Shown: piece after piece, positions 1-7,123 of the stretch
Layout: every line of letters starts with the position of its first letter
How positions within the stretch are numbered: the stretch's first letter is position 1
Assembly (NCBI GenBank): GCA_025351145.1
Contig: JANXWM010000197.1
Span: 1 to 13,036 of the forward strand
Reading direction: 5' to 3'
Origin: Chitinophagaceae bacterium
GTDB taxonomy: Bacteria > Bacteroidota > Bacteroidia > Chitinophagales > Chitinophagaceae
DNA: 13,036 nucleotides
The notes under the pieces: model-generated
What the model was told of the DNA's origin: nothing
Databases searched by the model: none
Seen by the model: the letters and a program-made list of their open reading frames with translations, nothing else
Translations under genes and position numbers: made by a program

Positions 1-2343
1 ATAATAACCGGCTGCAATAATACCACGATCTTTAATACCCACATGCTCCGCAGAAAGCGCCGTCATTTTATTGATAGCTGTTTCGAGCGACATGATTTTT
101 TTATTACGCACATAATTTGCCAGCACTCTTGTAAACGCACCATAACCACGTGGATGCCCGCCATTAGCACCATCCGAACAGATATTGGTATGCTGCCATG
201 ATAAGAAATCAATAACATCTGCATCTGTCATTGATTTACCCATTACCGTTTCAGCATTTACACCGGGGTGTAGTTTTTCATACGCTTCTGACGCAGCGAT
301 AAGATACAGTAATGTTTGTGCAGGCGTTTCATTGCGCAGTTTTGCAACAGCGGCAACCGTTTTTCCTTTGTAAGCAGTATCGGCTGCAAAGCGCACCAGC
401 ACCGAACCTTCGGGATCGAAGAGATGGGCCACCGCAAAATTTGCACCCTCAATACTGGTAAAATCTTTCTTAGGAAATAATACACGCAGTGTGCTGTTCC
501 AGAATTCATACGGGTAACAATCAGCAGTAATATCTATGCCCTGCGCCCTTACATGCTGCAGTTGCGCAAGCAGATCCGCTGCACTTCCCCAATCATCTTT
601 TAATGCAATCTTGATATGAGAAATTTGCACAGGCAATTTTGCTTCGCGGCCAATATTGATGATCTCTTCAACAGCATCTGACATGGTAATATCTTCACTT
701 CTGATGTGACTGATATACCTTCCTTTTTGTTCGGCGGTTGTTTTGGCCAGTTGAATTACTTCATCACGGTTGCTGTAAAAAGCGGCTTCGTATTCCAATC
801 CGGTTGAAAGCCCCAATGAACCTTTCTGCAATTCATCTTTTAATATGATTTTTATTTTTTCCAGTTCTGCTGCAGTAGCAGGCCTGCCCAAATTATCTGT
901 GCCCATTACCTGCTCCCTTATTGTTGCATGACCTGTGTAAGTTGCAATATTAATGGCAACAGGAGTCTTTTTTAATTCAGCTTTGATGCTATCTATCGGG
1001 TCGCTTTCTCCATCCTGCCCGGCGACTATAGTTGTAACACCCTGGTTCAATGCGGCAATAGCTTCAGGATATTTTGACAACGATCCTTCGACATGACTAT
1101 GACTGTCTATAAAACCGGGAGCAAGCACTTTTCCATTTCCATCAATTATAGTTTCTCCATCAAAAGGTTTGAGATCACCTACCGCAACAATCCTGTTATC
1201 TTCTATTCTTACTGAGGCGTTGCGTGCAGGTATGCCTGTGCCATCTATTAATTTTACATTGGTAATAAGAAAAGTGGAGGGAATGGCAAAAGGTTTGTTA
1301 TTAAAAACAGATGCAGCAATATTTCTTCCCATATCATTGTCGCCACTGCTTAATACAATTAATGTGCGCTGATTTTTTATATCCCGGCAAATGATATTTC
1401 GAAACCCCACCCAGCTACCGGTATGATGAAAATTTTCATTTTCTTTATCAATGAACCAGCCAAAACCATAAGGATAAGTAGAATCATTTTTTAAATGCAC
1501 CGGTTTAAATGCCTGTTCCAGTGTTGTCTTCTTTACCAGTTTTTCTGTATATAAAATTTGATCCCATTTAAAAAGATCTTCTACGGAAGAATATAAATTG
1601 CCATCTCCTGCTACACCATCCATGTTAGTAAGATCGTTCAATACACGTTTGCCATTCCCTTCAGAAAAACCATATACATGATTGGCAGGAACAGCAGGCA
1701 TAATATCTGTGTACACATAAGTATCTTTCATGCCTAAAGGTTCCGTGATATGTTTACTTATAAAATCTTTAATAGACGCTTTAGATACACGTTCAATAAT
1801 ACTTGCCAGTAACACATAATTGGTATTGCAGTAATTCCATTTTGTGCCGGTTTCAAAATCCAATGCAGGTTTATATTGGGCAAACTGTTGAATCATCATG
1901 TCATTGGTAAGTGTATCAAGTGTACCGCGGTAACGTTGGAAAATATCAAAGTATTCAGGAATTCCTGAAGTATGTGTCATCAGGTTGCGGATAGTAATAT
2001 TTTCATAAGGCAATTCGGGGATATACTTTTTTACATCATCATCAATTTGCAACTCACCTTTTTCCTGCAGTATTAAAATACTCATGCAAATAAACTGCTT
2101 GGTTACAGAAGCAAGGTTAAATGAAGACTGTGTGGTAAGCGGCTGATTAGTTGTATAATCCACTACACCAAAGGCTTTTTTATACAATACTTTTCCTTTC
2201 TCTGCGTACAAAACAGTTCCATTGAAACGGTTGGTTTTATACAGTTGTGTAAAAGTTGCATCAAGTTGTTGTACGGTTGTTGTTTGTGCAAGGGCATTAA
2301 CGACAATTAATGTACATAAAAGAAGTGCAGTTATTGGTTTCAT
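1..2343 (-). CDS. Secreted serine hydrolase (beta-lactamase/PBP-like) fused to D-aminoacylase-like amidohydrolase, C-terminus cut
   Basis: The frame is open from the ATG at 2343 to the window edge: 781 residues with no stop. Residues 1-20 form a signal peptide ending NALAQ, so the protein is exported. Residues about 25-350 match the class C beta-lactamase/DD-peptidase fold: SVTK at 79-82 (nucleophile S79, K82), YCN at 171-173, and HTG at 307-309 in the KTG position. Residues about 357-781 match the amidohydrolase superfamily, D-aminoacylase branch: a small beta-sandwich start (TNVKLIDGTG), the metal motif HSH at 415-417, H546 in YISHIRSE, H576 in QISHIK, D724 in CSDG, and HPRGYGAFTRVL at 730-741. 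D-aminoacylases normally carry a zinc-ligand Cys in a GNCG motif; here the aligned motif is GQDG (442-445), so Asp444 replaces Cys. The closing beta-sandwich, perhaps 70-100 residues, lies outside the window. A likely role is cleavage of peptides containing D-amino acids and deacylation of N-acyl-D-amino acids in the periplasm or outside the cell. The fold calls are firm; the substrate is inference. Confidence 0.88.
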   Translation of the reverse strand, partial: MKPITALLLCTLIVVNALAQTTTVQQLDATFTQLYKTNRFNGTVLYAEKGKVLYKKAFGVVDYTTNQPLTTQSSFNLASVTKQFICMSILILQEKGELQIDDDVKKYIPELPYENITIRNLMTHTSGIPEYFDIFQRYRGTLDTLTNDMMIQQFAQYKPALDFETGTKWNYCNTNYVLLASIIERVSKASIKDFISKHITEPLGMKDTYVYTDIMPAVPANHVYGFSEGNGKRVLNDLTNMDGVAGDGNLYSSVEDLFKWDQILYTEKLVKKTTLEQAFKPVHLKNDSTYPYGFGWFIDKENENFHHTGSWVGFRNIICRDIKNQRTLIVLSSGDNDMGRNIAASVFNNKPFAIPSTFLITNVKLIDGTGIPARNASVRIEDNRIVAVGDLKPFDGETIIDGNGKVLAPGFIDSHSHVEGSLSKYPEAIAALNQGVTTIVAGQDGESDPIDSIKAELKKTPVAINIATYTGHATIREQVMGTDNLGRPATAAELEKIKIILKDELQKGSLGLSTGLEYEAAFYSNRDEVIQLAKTTAEQKGRYISHIRSEDITMSDAVEEIINIGREAKLPVQISHIKIALKDDWGSAADLLAQLQHVRAQGIDITADCYPYEFWNSTLRVLFPKKDFTSIEGANFAVAHLFDPEGSVLVRFAADTAYKGKTVAAVAKLRNETPAQTLLYLIAASEAYEKLHPGVNAETVMGKSMTDADVIDFLSWQHTNICSDGANGGHPRGYGAFTRVLANYVRNKKIMSLETAINKMTALSAEHVGIKDRGIIAAGYY

Positions 2344-2367
2344 GCGAAGCGGTTAATTATGTCTAAA

Positions 2368-2412
2368 GTTAACAGGAGATTTTTACATAGAAGAAGGAAT
2401 ATATCTGTTAAC
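2368..2412. promoter_or_regulatory. 8-base inverted repeat in the leader of the serine hydrolase/deacylase gene
   Basis: gttaacag at 2368-2375 and ctgttaac at 2405-2412 are perfect inverted copies separated by 29 bases, beginning 25 bases upstream of the ATG at 2343. On the minus strand TAACTTTA (2371-2364) overlaps the inner arm and resembles the Bacteroidota -7 element TAnnTTTG with one mismatch. No TTG lies at the matching upstream distance. An operator for a dimeric regulator is possible; chance is also possible for 8-base arms in AT-rich DNA. Confidence 0.3.
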
Positions 2413-2481
2413 CTGCTTCCCTTGCCGAATAAACTCAAATTTTGCTGTAGAGATTTTTTGAACCCGAGAGCGGTTCTTTGA

Positions 2482-2550
2482 GCATCGTTCCTTGCGTCGC
2501 ACTCTTGTACTGCATAACATTTTTCGGCTTTTACCGAAGCGTATTTTTAA
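2482..2550 (+). repeat. Interspersed repeat, plus-oriented type, copy 1
   Basis: The first 20 bases, gcatcgttccttgcgtcgca (2482-2501), recur exactly at 5576-5595. The core ttgcgtcgcactcttgt (2492-2508) is followed 18 bases later by gcttttaccgaagcgta (2527-2543), which recurs exactly at 9332-9348, 19 bases after the matching core there. It lies about 140 bases upstream of a minus-strand start codon and faces the minus-oriented copy at 2596-2674. TTCGG/CCGAA around the second block could form a small hairpin, but the copy at 9332 lacks the left arm, so that hairpin is not conserved. Confidence 0.8.
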
Positions 2551-2595
2551 ACTGCCGGCATCAATAACAGAACTGTATTTAATTTTGCAGATGCA

Positions 2596-2674
2596 CATTG
2601 CTCAACTATGCGCAGAACGCACAAGAGTGCGACGCAACGGAAGCCTCATAGCAGTAATAAAGTCTGGCTCATAA
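2596..2674 (-). repeat. 79-base intergenic repeat, copy A (3'-end type)
   Basis: On the plus strand this begins cattgctca and ends ggctcataa. By hand alignment it matches 10446-10524 without gaps at 58 of 79 positions and 9431-9509 at 49 of 79. The best-conserved part is the core acaagagtgcgacgcaa (2621-2637), centred on the dyad TGCG-A-CGCA. The element starts 69 bases beyond the GH78 stop codon, directly after the terminator, overlapping the terminator's T-rich tail by four bases. Confidence 0.8.
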
Positions 2675-2711
2675 TAATAAAAACCTGCTATGCTTTACGC
2701 ATAACAGGTTT
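2671..2711 (-). terminator. Rho-independent terminator of the GH78 gene
   Basis: Stem arms aaacctgctatgc (2681-2693) and gcataacaggttt (2699-2711) pair at 12 of 13 positions around a 5-base loop. Read on the minus strand the hairpin is followed by a T-rich run (TTATTATTAT). It lies 32 bases downstream of the GH78 stop codon at 2743-2745. This is the clearest intrinsic terminator in the window and suggests that the GH78 gene and the following serine hydrolase/deacylase gene are separate transcripts. Confidence 0.8.
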
Positions 2712-2742
2712 CAATAAATTTATGTTGATATAGCTTAAACTG

Positions 2743-5442
2743 TTATTTGCTCACTGCAAAATGATATACGCCCGAACCTATATCCACTATAACATATCCG
2801 TTCTCTGTACCGGTAACTTTTATATCGGCTGGCAATGCATTTCCGCCCTCGGTTATTGCTGCTGCATTGGCCGCAGGTATATATACTGTGGCAGTTGTAT
2901 TGGCAGGTATTTCAACATCCATTAACGTAGTGTTGCCTTGTACTTTCCAGCCACTGCTTACAGTACCATAATATGTTTTAAGCGATGCGGAAGCATTGGT
3001 AAAACCGCCGCCAATATGGGGTTGCACTTTTATATGCTTGTAACCAACGCCGTCTTCGTAAGTATCAAGGCCCACCATTTTTCGGTACATCCAGTCGCCG
3101 ATTGCGCCATAAGCATAATGGTTGAATGAATTCATGCCCGGAGTTTGAAAAGTGCTGTCTGGCTTTTCGCCATCCCATCTTTCCCATATAGTTGTGGCAC
3201 CCATTTTTACAGGATACAGCCATGATGGATAATCTTCCTGCAACAACAACGAATAAGCAAGATCATTGTAACCAAATCTTGTTAATACATGGCACAGGTA
3301 AGGTGTTCCCAGGAAACCGGTGGTTAAATGGTTGTCGTAACTTTTTACATTTTCGGCGAGCCTTGCAGCGGCCTGCTCTCTTAAATTTTCGGGGAGCATA
3401 TCAAAATTCAACGCCAGCACATAAGCGGTTTGTGTGCCGGAAATAAGGCGACCATTAGGCGTTACATATTCTTTTACAAAAGCATCTTTTACCCTCTTTA
3501 ATAGAGTCGTATACATTTCCTCATCCTCAGGATTATTTAGCACTTTTGCGGTGTTGATTAACAACTGCACCGAATTGGCGTAAAAGCATTGTGCTATTAA
3601 ATATTTATCGGTAACTGCAGATCTTCCATCGTTATCATCGAAGGGGCGATAAAAGAGCCAGTCGCCAAAATGAAAGCCATGATTCCATAAATCATTCTTG
3701 CTGCTGTCAGTCATATATTTTACCCACAGCTTCATGCTTGGATATTGATTCTCTAATATTTTTTTATCGCCATAAGCCAGGTACATATTCCACGGAATAA
3801 TAGTTGCACAATCTGCCCAACCCGTTGATCCGCCTGAATTTGAGCCAAGCACATTGGGGATTACAAAAGGCACACTACCATTAGGTTGCTGGTCTGCGGC
3901 AACATCTTTAAGCCACTTGGAAAAGAAACTGTTTACGCCAAAATTAAAAGTAGCAGTTCTTGAGAAAGCCTGAGCATCACCCGTCCAACCGAGACGTTCA
4001 TCTCGCTGCGGACAATCAGTCGGTACATCTAAAAAGTTACCACGTTGCCCCCATTGAATATTATGCTGTAACTGGTTGATCAATGCATTGGAAGAAGTGA
4101 AAGTACCCGTTGGCTGCATATCAGAATATAAAGCCACAGCCGTAAAATTATCGGGGTTTATTTCACCGGGATAATCTTCAATCTTTATATATCTAAAACC
4201 AAAAAATGTAAAATGCGGCTCAAAATTTTCTTCGCCACCGCCTTTTAAAATATAAGTGGCAGTTGCTTTTGCAGCACGCAGATTTTCGGTATAAAAATTA
4301 CCTTGCTTGTCTAATACTTCTGCATGTTTGATCGTGATTTTATCACCGGCTTTTCCTGTAGCTTTCACCATTACCCAGCCTACTAAATTTTGACCAAAGT
4401 CGAGCACTTTTTCACCGGCAGGTGTGGTAATTAATTTTATTGCTTTAAAGGTTTCATGTTTTTTTACGGGTTCATTTTCGGCAACAACTAAATTATCGTA
4501 AGTTGCTTTTGGTAAAGTTACACCGATCCATGCTGCATCGTTATAACCAGCATTTGCCCATCCTGTTTTTTCATCTCTTGCATCATATGTTTCCCCATGA
4601 TAAATCTCAACCGTTTTTATTGGTCCTGTTGATGACTTCCAGTTTTCATCAGAGATAATGGTTTCTTTTGATCCATCGCCGTAAACAATTTCAAGCTGAA
4701 AAAGAAAACCCAGTTTTTTACCATACACATCTTTATTATTTTCCCATGCGAGATAACCGCGGTACCAGCCATTGCCAACCATTGCACCAACAGCATTGCC
4801 GCCCTTATTAATCATAGCGGTAACATCATACATCTGGTATTGAAGGCGCTTGTTATAACTCGTCCAGCCCGGGGCAAGATAAGCATCCCCTACCCTTTTA
4901 CCATTCAGTTGCAGCTCATACATACCATGCGCGGTAACATATACAGAAGCAGACTTAATTTTTTTTGAAAGATTGAACTGCCTGCGAAATAAAATCGCAG
5001 GGCGATCATCTGCATTATTATCAAGCGGCGATTCTATCCATTTTGCTTTGCCATCTGCTTCACTCATAATAGCTGTTTGAAAAATTGCATGCTCGCTCCA
5101 TTCAGATGGTTTGCCGTCATTATCCCAAACACGAACCTTCCAGGAATATTTTATATTGCTTTGCAATGCCGGGCCACCATAAGCTACCTGTACGGACTGG
5201 CTTCCTTCAACCGTGCCAGAATTCCACACAACAGATTTACCAGATAACACCTGGATCGCATAGGCTGACTGAATAATATTTCTTTTATCACTTGCCAGTT
5301 GCCAGCTAAAGCGAGGTTGCTGTACATCAATACCAATAGGGTTTGAGCGGTTCTCTGTAAGTAAATTTTGAACTTTCACTTGCGCAAAACTCACTACCAA
5401 ACACACTTGAAAAATAAACGGAAACAGAATGATTTTCTTCAT
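2743..5442 (-). CDS. Secreted alpha-L-rhamnosidase, GH78
   Basis: This enzyme removes terminal alpha-L-rhamnose from glycans by an inverting mechanism. At 899 residues it has the normal length of a multidomain GH78 enzyme. Residues 1-20 form a signal peptide (ending SFA before Q21). The domains in order are: a fibronectin/Ig-like domain (about 22-125, with the typical start VQNLLTENRSNPIGID), the rhamnosidase N-terminal beta-sandwich (about 145-310), a concanavalin-like domain (about 325-440), the (alpha/alpha)6 catalytic barrel (about 445-790) and a C-terminal beta domain (about 795-899). The family acidic signature CPQRDERLGWTGDAQ is at 477-491, with E482 the candidate general acid, and TIWERW at 751-756 carries E754, the candidate base. 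These roles are assigned by family similarity. The start is the ATG at 5442 directly before the signal peptide; the leader has no Shine-Dalgarno site. A clear terminator follows. The location may be periplasmic or surface; nothing in the sequence decides this. Confidence 0.95.
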   Translation of the reverse strand: MKKIILFPFIFQVCLVVSFAQVKVQNLLTENRSNPIGIDVQQPRFSWQLASDKRNIIQSAYAIQVLSGKSVVWNSGTVEGSQSVQVAYGGPALQSNIKYSWKVRVWDNDGKPSEWSEHAIFQTAIMSEADGKAKWIESPLDNNADDRPAILFRRQFNLSKKIKSASVYVTAHGMYELQLNGKRVGDAYLAPGWTSYNKRLQYQMYDVTAMINKGGNAVGAMVGNGWYRGYLAWENNKDVYGKKLGFLFQLEIVYGDGSKETIISDENWKSSTGPIKTVEIYHGETYDARDEKTGWANAGYNDAAWIGVTLPKATYDNLVVAENEPVKKHETFKAIKLITTPAGEKVLDFGQNLVGWVMVKATGKAGDKITIKHAEVLDKQGNFYTENLRAAKATATYILKGGGEENFEPHFTFFGFRYIKIEDYPGEINPDNFTAVALYSDMQPTGTFTSSNALINQLQHNIQWGQRGNFLDVPTDCPQRDERLGWTGDAQAFSRTATFNFGVNSFFSKWLKDVAADQQPNGSVPFVIPNVLGSNSGGSTGWADCATIIPWNMYLAYGDKKILENQYPSMKLWVKYMTDSSKNDLWNHGFHFGDWLFYRPFDDNDGRSAVTDKYLIAQCFYANSVQLLINTAKVLNNPEDEEMYTTLLKRVKDAFVKEYVTPNGRLISGTQTAYVLALNFDMLPENLREQAAARLAENVKSYDNHLTTGFLGTPYLCHVLTRFGYNDLAYSLLLQEDYPSWLYPVKMGATTIWERWDGEKPDSTFQTPGMNSFNHYAYGAIGDWMYRKMVGLDTYEDGVGYKHIKVQPHIGGGFTNASASLKTYYGTVSSGWKVQGNTTLMDVEIPANTTATVYIPAANAAAITEGGNALPADIKVTGTENGYVIVDIGSGVYHFAVSK

Positions 5443-5575
5443 GGCAAAACTGTTAAGGGGTATTTATTTAAAAACGTTAGATAAACAGTTTCAAAGTACA
5501 ACAGAAAACAATCACAGCCATCATGCACTGTCGCTGATTGGAAAAAAAATATGATACCAGCAATAAATTTTCATG

Positions 5576-5595
5576 GCATCGTTCCTTGCGTCGCA
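5576..5595 (+). repeat. Interspersed repeat, plus-oriented type, short copy
   Basis: Exact 20-base copy of 2482-2501. The similarity stops after the core tgcgtcgca, and the gcttttaccgaagcgta block seen in the two other plus-oriented copies is absent, so this is a partial or decayed copy. It lies 134 bases upstream of the GH78 start in the 282-base gap 5443-5724. I see no hairpin terminator for the upstream gene and no other clear element in that gap. Confidence 0.75.
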
Positions 5596-5724
5596 ATCCG
5601 TTCATCTGTTGTAAAAATGGCATCATCTTGTTTCAGGTGCAACATAATGTAGAGCCCGAACTACTGTTGATGCTGCACATGGCTGATGTTTCATTGTCAA
5701 GTCCTGCTTTTGCAGATACTTTTG

Positions 5725-6876
5725 TTAGCGGCTGTGATCTTCATTCCAATCCAGCTTTGTTATTTTATTTCCATTTATTATCAGAACAGATATTTCTCTA
5801 TATAAACCTGTTCCGTAATTATCCAAATTTATCAGAGCATAGTTGCCGGATTGGTTGGTAACAGGGTTGTGTGTGTATAGATCACTAAAAAATAATGGGT
5901 TTACAATTTCAATTTCATTATTCTTTATTTCTGCAATAAAGGTTAGATCAGAAAGATTAACTATGTACAATACTTTATCGCCGTAATTGAAAAAAGAAAA
6001 TATTTGAGCACCGTAAAAGTCTAACTTTTTCTTAAAAGCATTTGATTTGTCAGTATAACCTAAAGCTTCTCCATTTACTATTGTCCTAATTTCATTTGGC
6101 TTAGCCAAAGTTAATTTTGTCGGGTCAGCTATAGTTTTTATTTCTGCCGAACCATTACCGTGTCCTAGCTGAGCCAATACATTATATCCACCTGAATCCT
6201 TGATAACTGTATTAGCGCAAGTCGATTCGGTGAAAAATGTTTTTGAAGTTGATTTTTCAAAAAAGTAAACCGTTCCTCCCCATTCTCCGTGACAATCTCC
6301 ATAAACTATGAATTTATCATCTTCAAATAGCTTTGGTTGACTTTTTAAAGGAAACCCACTTTTAGATTTGCTCCATTTATTACCATTCCATAAATAAATG
6401 TAATTACCTGATAGTCCACCCAATTGGTTATCAATTATCCAATGATATTTGAATTTCCTGGTGTTTAATTTATTCTCAAGTGCTGTGTCTCGTTCAAAAT
6501 TGTCAAGTTTAAAACAAGCAAATTTTCCGTTTTCAAAAAGCGAAATGAGTGAGTTCTCATATATAACTGAAAATGATTTCGGGAAATTCCTGACGTAATC
6601 TTTGTCTTCTTCGGCTTCCTCATATTTGTCAGAGAAGTATGGGTTTTTAATCACTATATGGGTTGTGTCGAATTCGATGTAGTTATTGCTTACAGAAACA
6701 TTGAATTCTCCTTTGAAAGGACTTTTGTATAGACTGTCTCTCGTTATTACAACATGACCCCAGGTTTGTTTTTGAAAATAGTCAATAAGTCTTTTTTCAA
6801 AACTCACTTGTTTGTTTTGAGCAAAGGCTGAAATTGAAAACCCAAAGATTAATAATATGCACGGAAGTTTTTTCAT
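5725..6876 (-). CDS. Secreted protein of unknown function (beta-rich)
   Basis: I do not recognise a family. The ATG at 6876 is chosen because it directly opens a signal peptide (residues 1-20, ending AFAQ); the frame can be extended to 6957, but those 27 residues would bury the signal and read through the probable promoter. The mature protein, about 363 residues, is rich in short alternating beta-strand and turn patterns (YIYLWNGNKWSK, KVLYIVNLSDLTFIAEI), compatible with a beta-propeller or beta-sandwich. Notable parts are YGDCHGEWGGTVYF at 192-205, a second Cys at 220 (a disulfide between C195 and C220 is possible) and an acidic patch at 85-93. No catalytic motif is evident. Three hand-counted 60-base lines give 30-35% GC against 42-45% in lines of flanking genes, so it may have been acquired separately. 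Repeat copies lie in both flanking gaps. Its direction matches the sugar genes but nothing ties it to them functionally. Confidence 0.75.
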   Translation of the reverse strand: MKKLPCILLIFGFSISAFAQNKQVSFEKRLIDYFQKQTWGHVVITRDSLYKSPFKGEFNVSVSNNYIEFDTTHIVIKNPYFSDKYEEAEEDKDYVRNFPKSFSVIYENSLISLFENGKFACFKLDNFERDTALENKLNTRKFKYHWIIDNQLGGLSGNYIYLWNGNKWSKSKSGFPLKSQPKLFEDDKFIVYGDCHGEWGGTVYFFEKSTSKTFFTESTCANTVIKDSGGYNVLAQLGHGNGSAEIKTIADPTKLTLAKPNEIRTIVNGEALGYTDKSNAFKKKLDFYGAQIFSFFNYGDKVLYIVNLSDLTFIAEIKNNEIEIVNPLFFSDLYTHNPVTNQSGNYALINLDNYGTGLYREISVLIINGNKITKLDWNEDHSR

Positions 6877-6891
6877 TATAGCATACAACGT

Positions 6892-6957
6892 TTGTATTTG
6901 CGCAATAAACCTACAAAAAATTATTATCACCAATATTTGCCTGTTTCGCAAATACAA
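6892..6957. repeat. 11-base inverted repeat bracketing a promoter
   Basis: ttgtatttgcg (6892-6902) and cgcaaatacaa (6947-6957) are perfect inverted copies separated by 44 bases. The outer arm at 6947-6957 is followed inward by a further short dyad: on the minus strand TATTTGC, seven bases, then GCAAATA. The promoter candidate at 6906-6933 lies wholly between the arms. A pair of operator sites or an invertible segment are both conceivable. Confidence 0.6.
6906..6933 (-). promoter_or_regulatory. Candidate Bacteroidota promoter of the unknown secreted protein
   Basis: On the minus strand a TTG (6933-6931), a 17-base spacer and TAGGTTTA (6913-6906) resemble the Bacteroidota sigma-ABfr consensus (TTG, 17-19 bases, TAnnTTTG) with one mismatch in the last base. 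A start about seven bases downstream would give a leader of roughly 20 bases to the ATG at 6876, which supports that start over the upstream extension. This is the only promoter in the window with both elements at the right distance. Confidence 0.5.
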
Positions 6958-7039
6958 TATTCAATTTTCGTTTTTAAACATTTAATTACTTTATGCTGCT
7001 TATTGCTCTTCAGTACAAGTCTGGCTTCGCTATTTTTCG

Positions 7040-7118
7040 CTTTGCTCAATATAGCTTCTGCAGATAAAGTGAGTGACACAACAGGCGATGCTATGAAATA
7101 ACTTAGCTGGGCTAATAC
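7040..7118 (-). repeat. 79-base intergenic repeat, diverged copy D
   Basis: This is the most diverged copy, 41 of 79 positions against copy A, but both ends are kept: ctttgctcaa at 7040-7049 and ggctaata at 7110-7117 fall at exactly the same offsets. Its core reads taaagtgagtgacacaa (7065-7081), sharing agtgagtgacacaac with copy C rather than the tgcgacgca form. It lies 5 bases beyond the stop of the TIM-barrel gene. A weak hairpin, TTAGC-tgg-GCTAA (7103-7115), sits in its end and might help termination, but it is short. Confidence 0.6.
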
Positions 7119-7123
7119 TGATT

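Larger units (their letters stand above)
2344..2742. other. 399-base intergenic space filled by two facing repeats and a terminator
   Basis: This gap separates the start of the serine hydrolase/deacylase gene from the end of the GH78 gene. I see no convincing gene in it. It holds a short dyad near the downstream gene (2368-2412), a repeat copy in plus orientation (2482-2550), a repeat copy in minus orientation (2596-2674) and the GH78 terminator. The cores of the two repeats form a perfect 17-base inverted repeat: ttgcgtcgcactcttgt at 2492-2508 and its complement at 2621-2637, with a 112-base loop. Short open frames here run through the repeats and resemble no protein I recognise. Confidence 0.75.

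Noticed and set aside
2459..2475. Small hairpin gaacc-cgagagc-ggttc as a terminator or operator
   Set aside because: The stem is only five pairs, with no T-run where a terminator would need it and no conserved partner in the other repeat copies.
2383..2598. 71-codon minus-strand open frame in the gap before the serine hydrolase/deacylase gene
   Set aside because: It runs through the repeat copy at 2482-2550, is rich in Arg, Lys and Cys, and matches no protein pattern. It is better explained as chance.
5538..5861. 107-codon plus-strand open frame
   Set aside because: It starts in a repeat, then overlaps the 3' end of the secreted unknown gene in antisense; its product has no recognisable features.
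6877..6957. N-terminal extension of the unknown secreted protein to a start at 6957
   Set aside because: The extension would precede a good signal peptide and cover the promoter and inverted repeat. The start at 6876 explains all of these.
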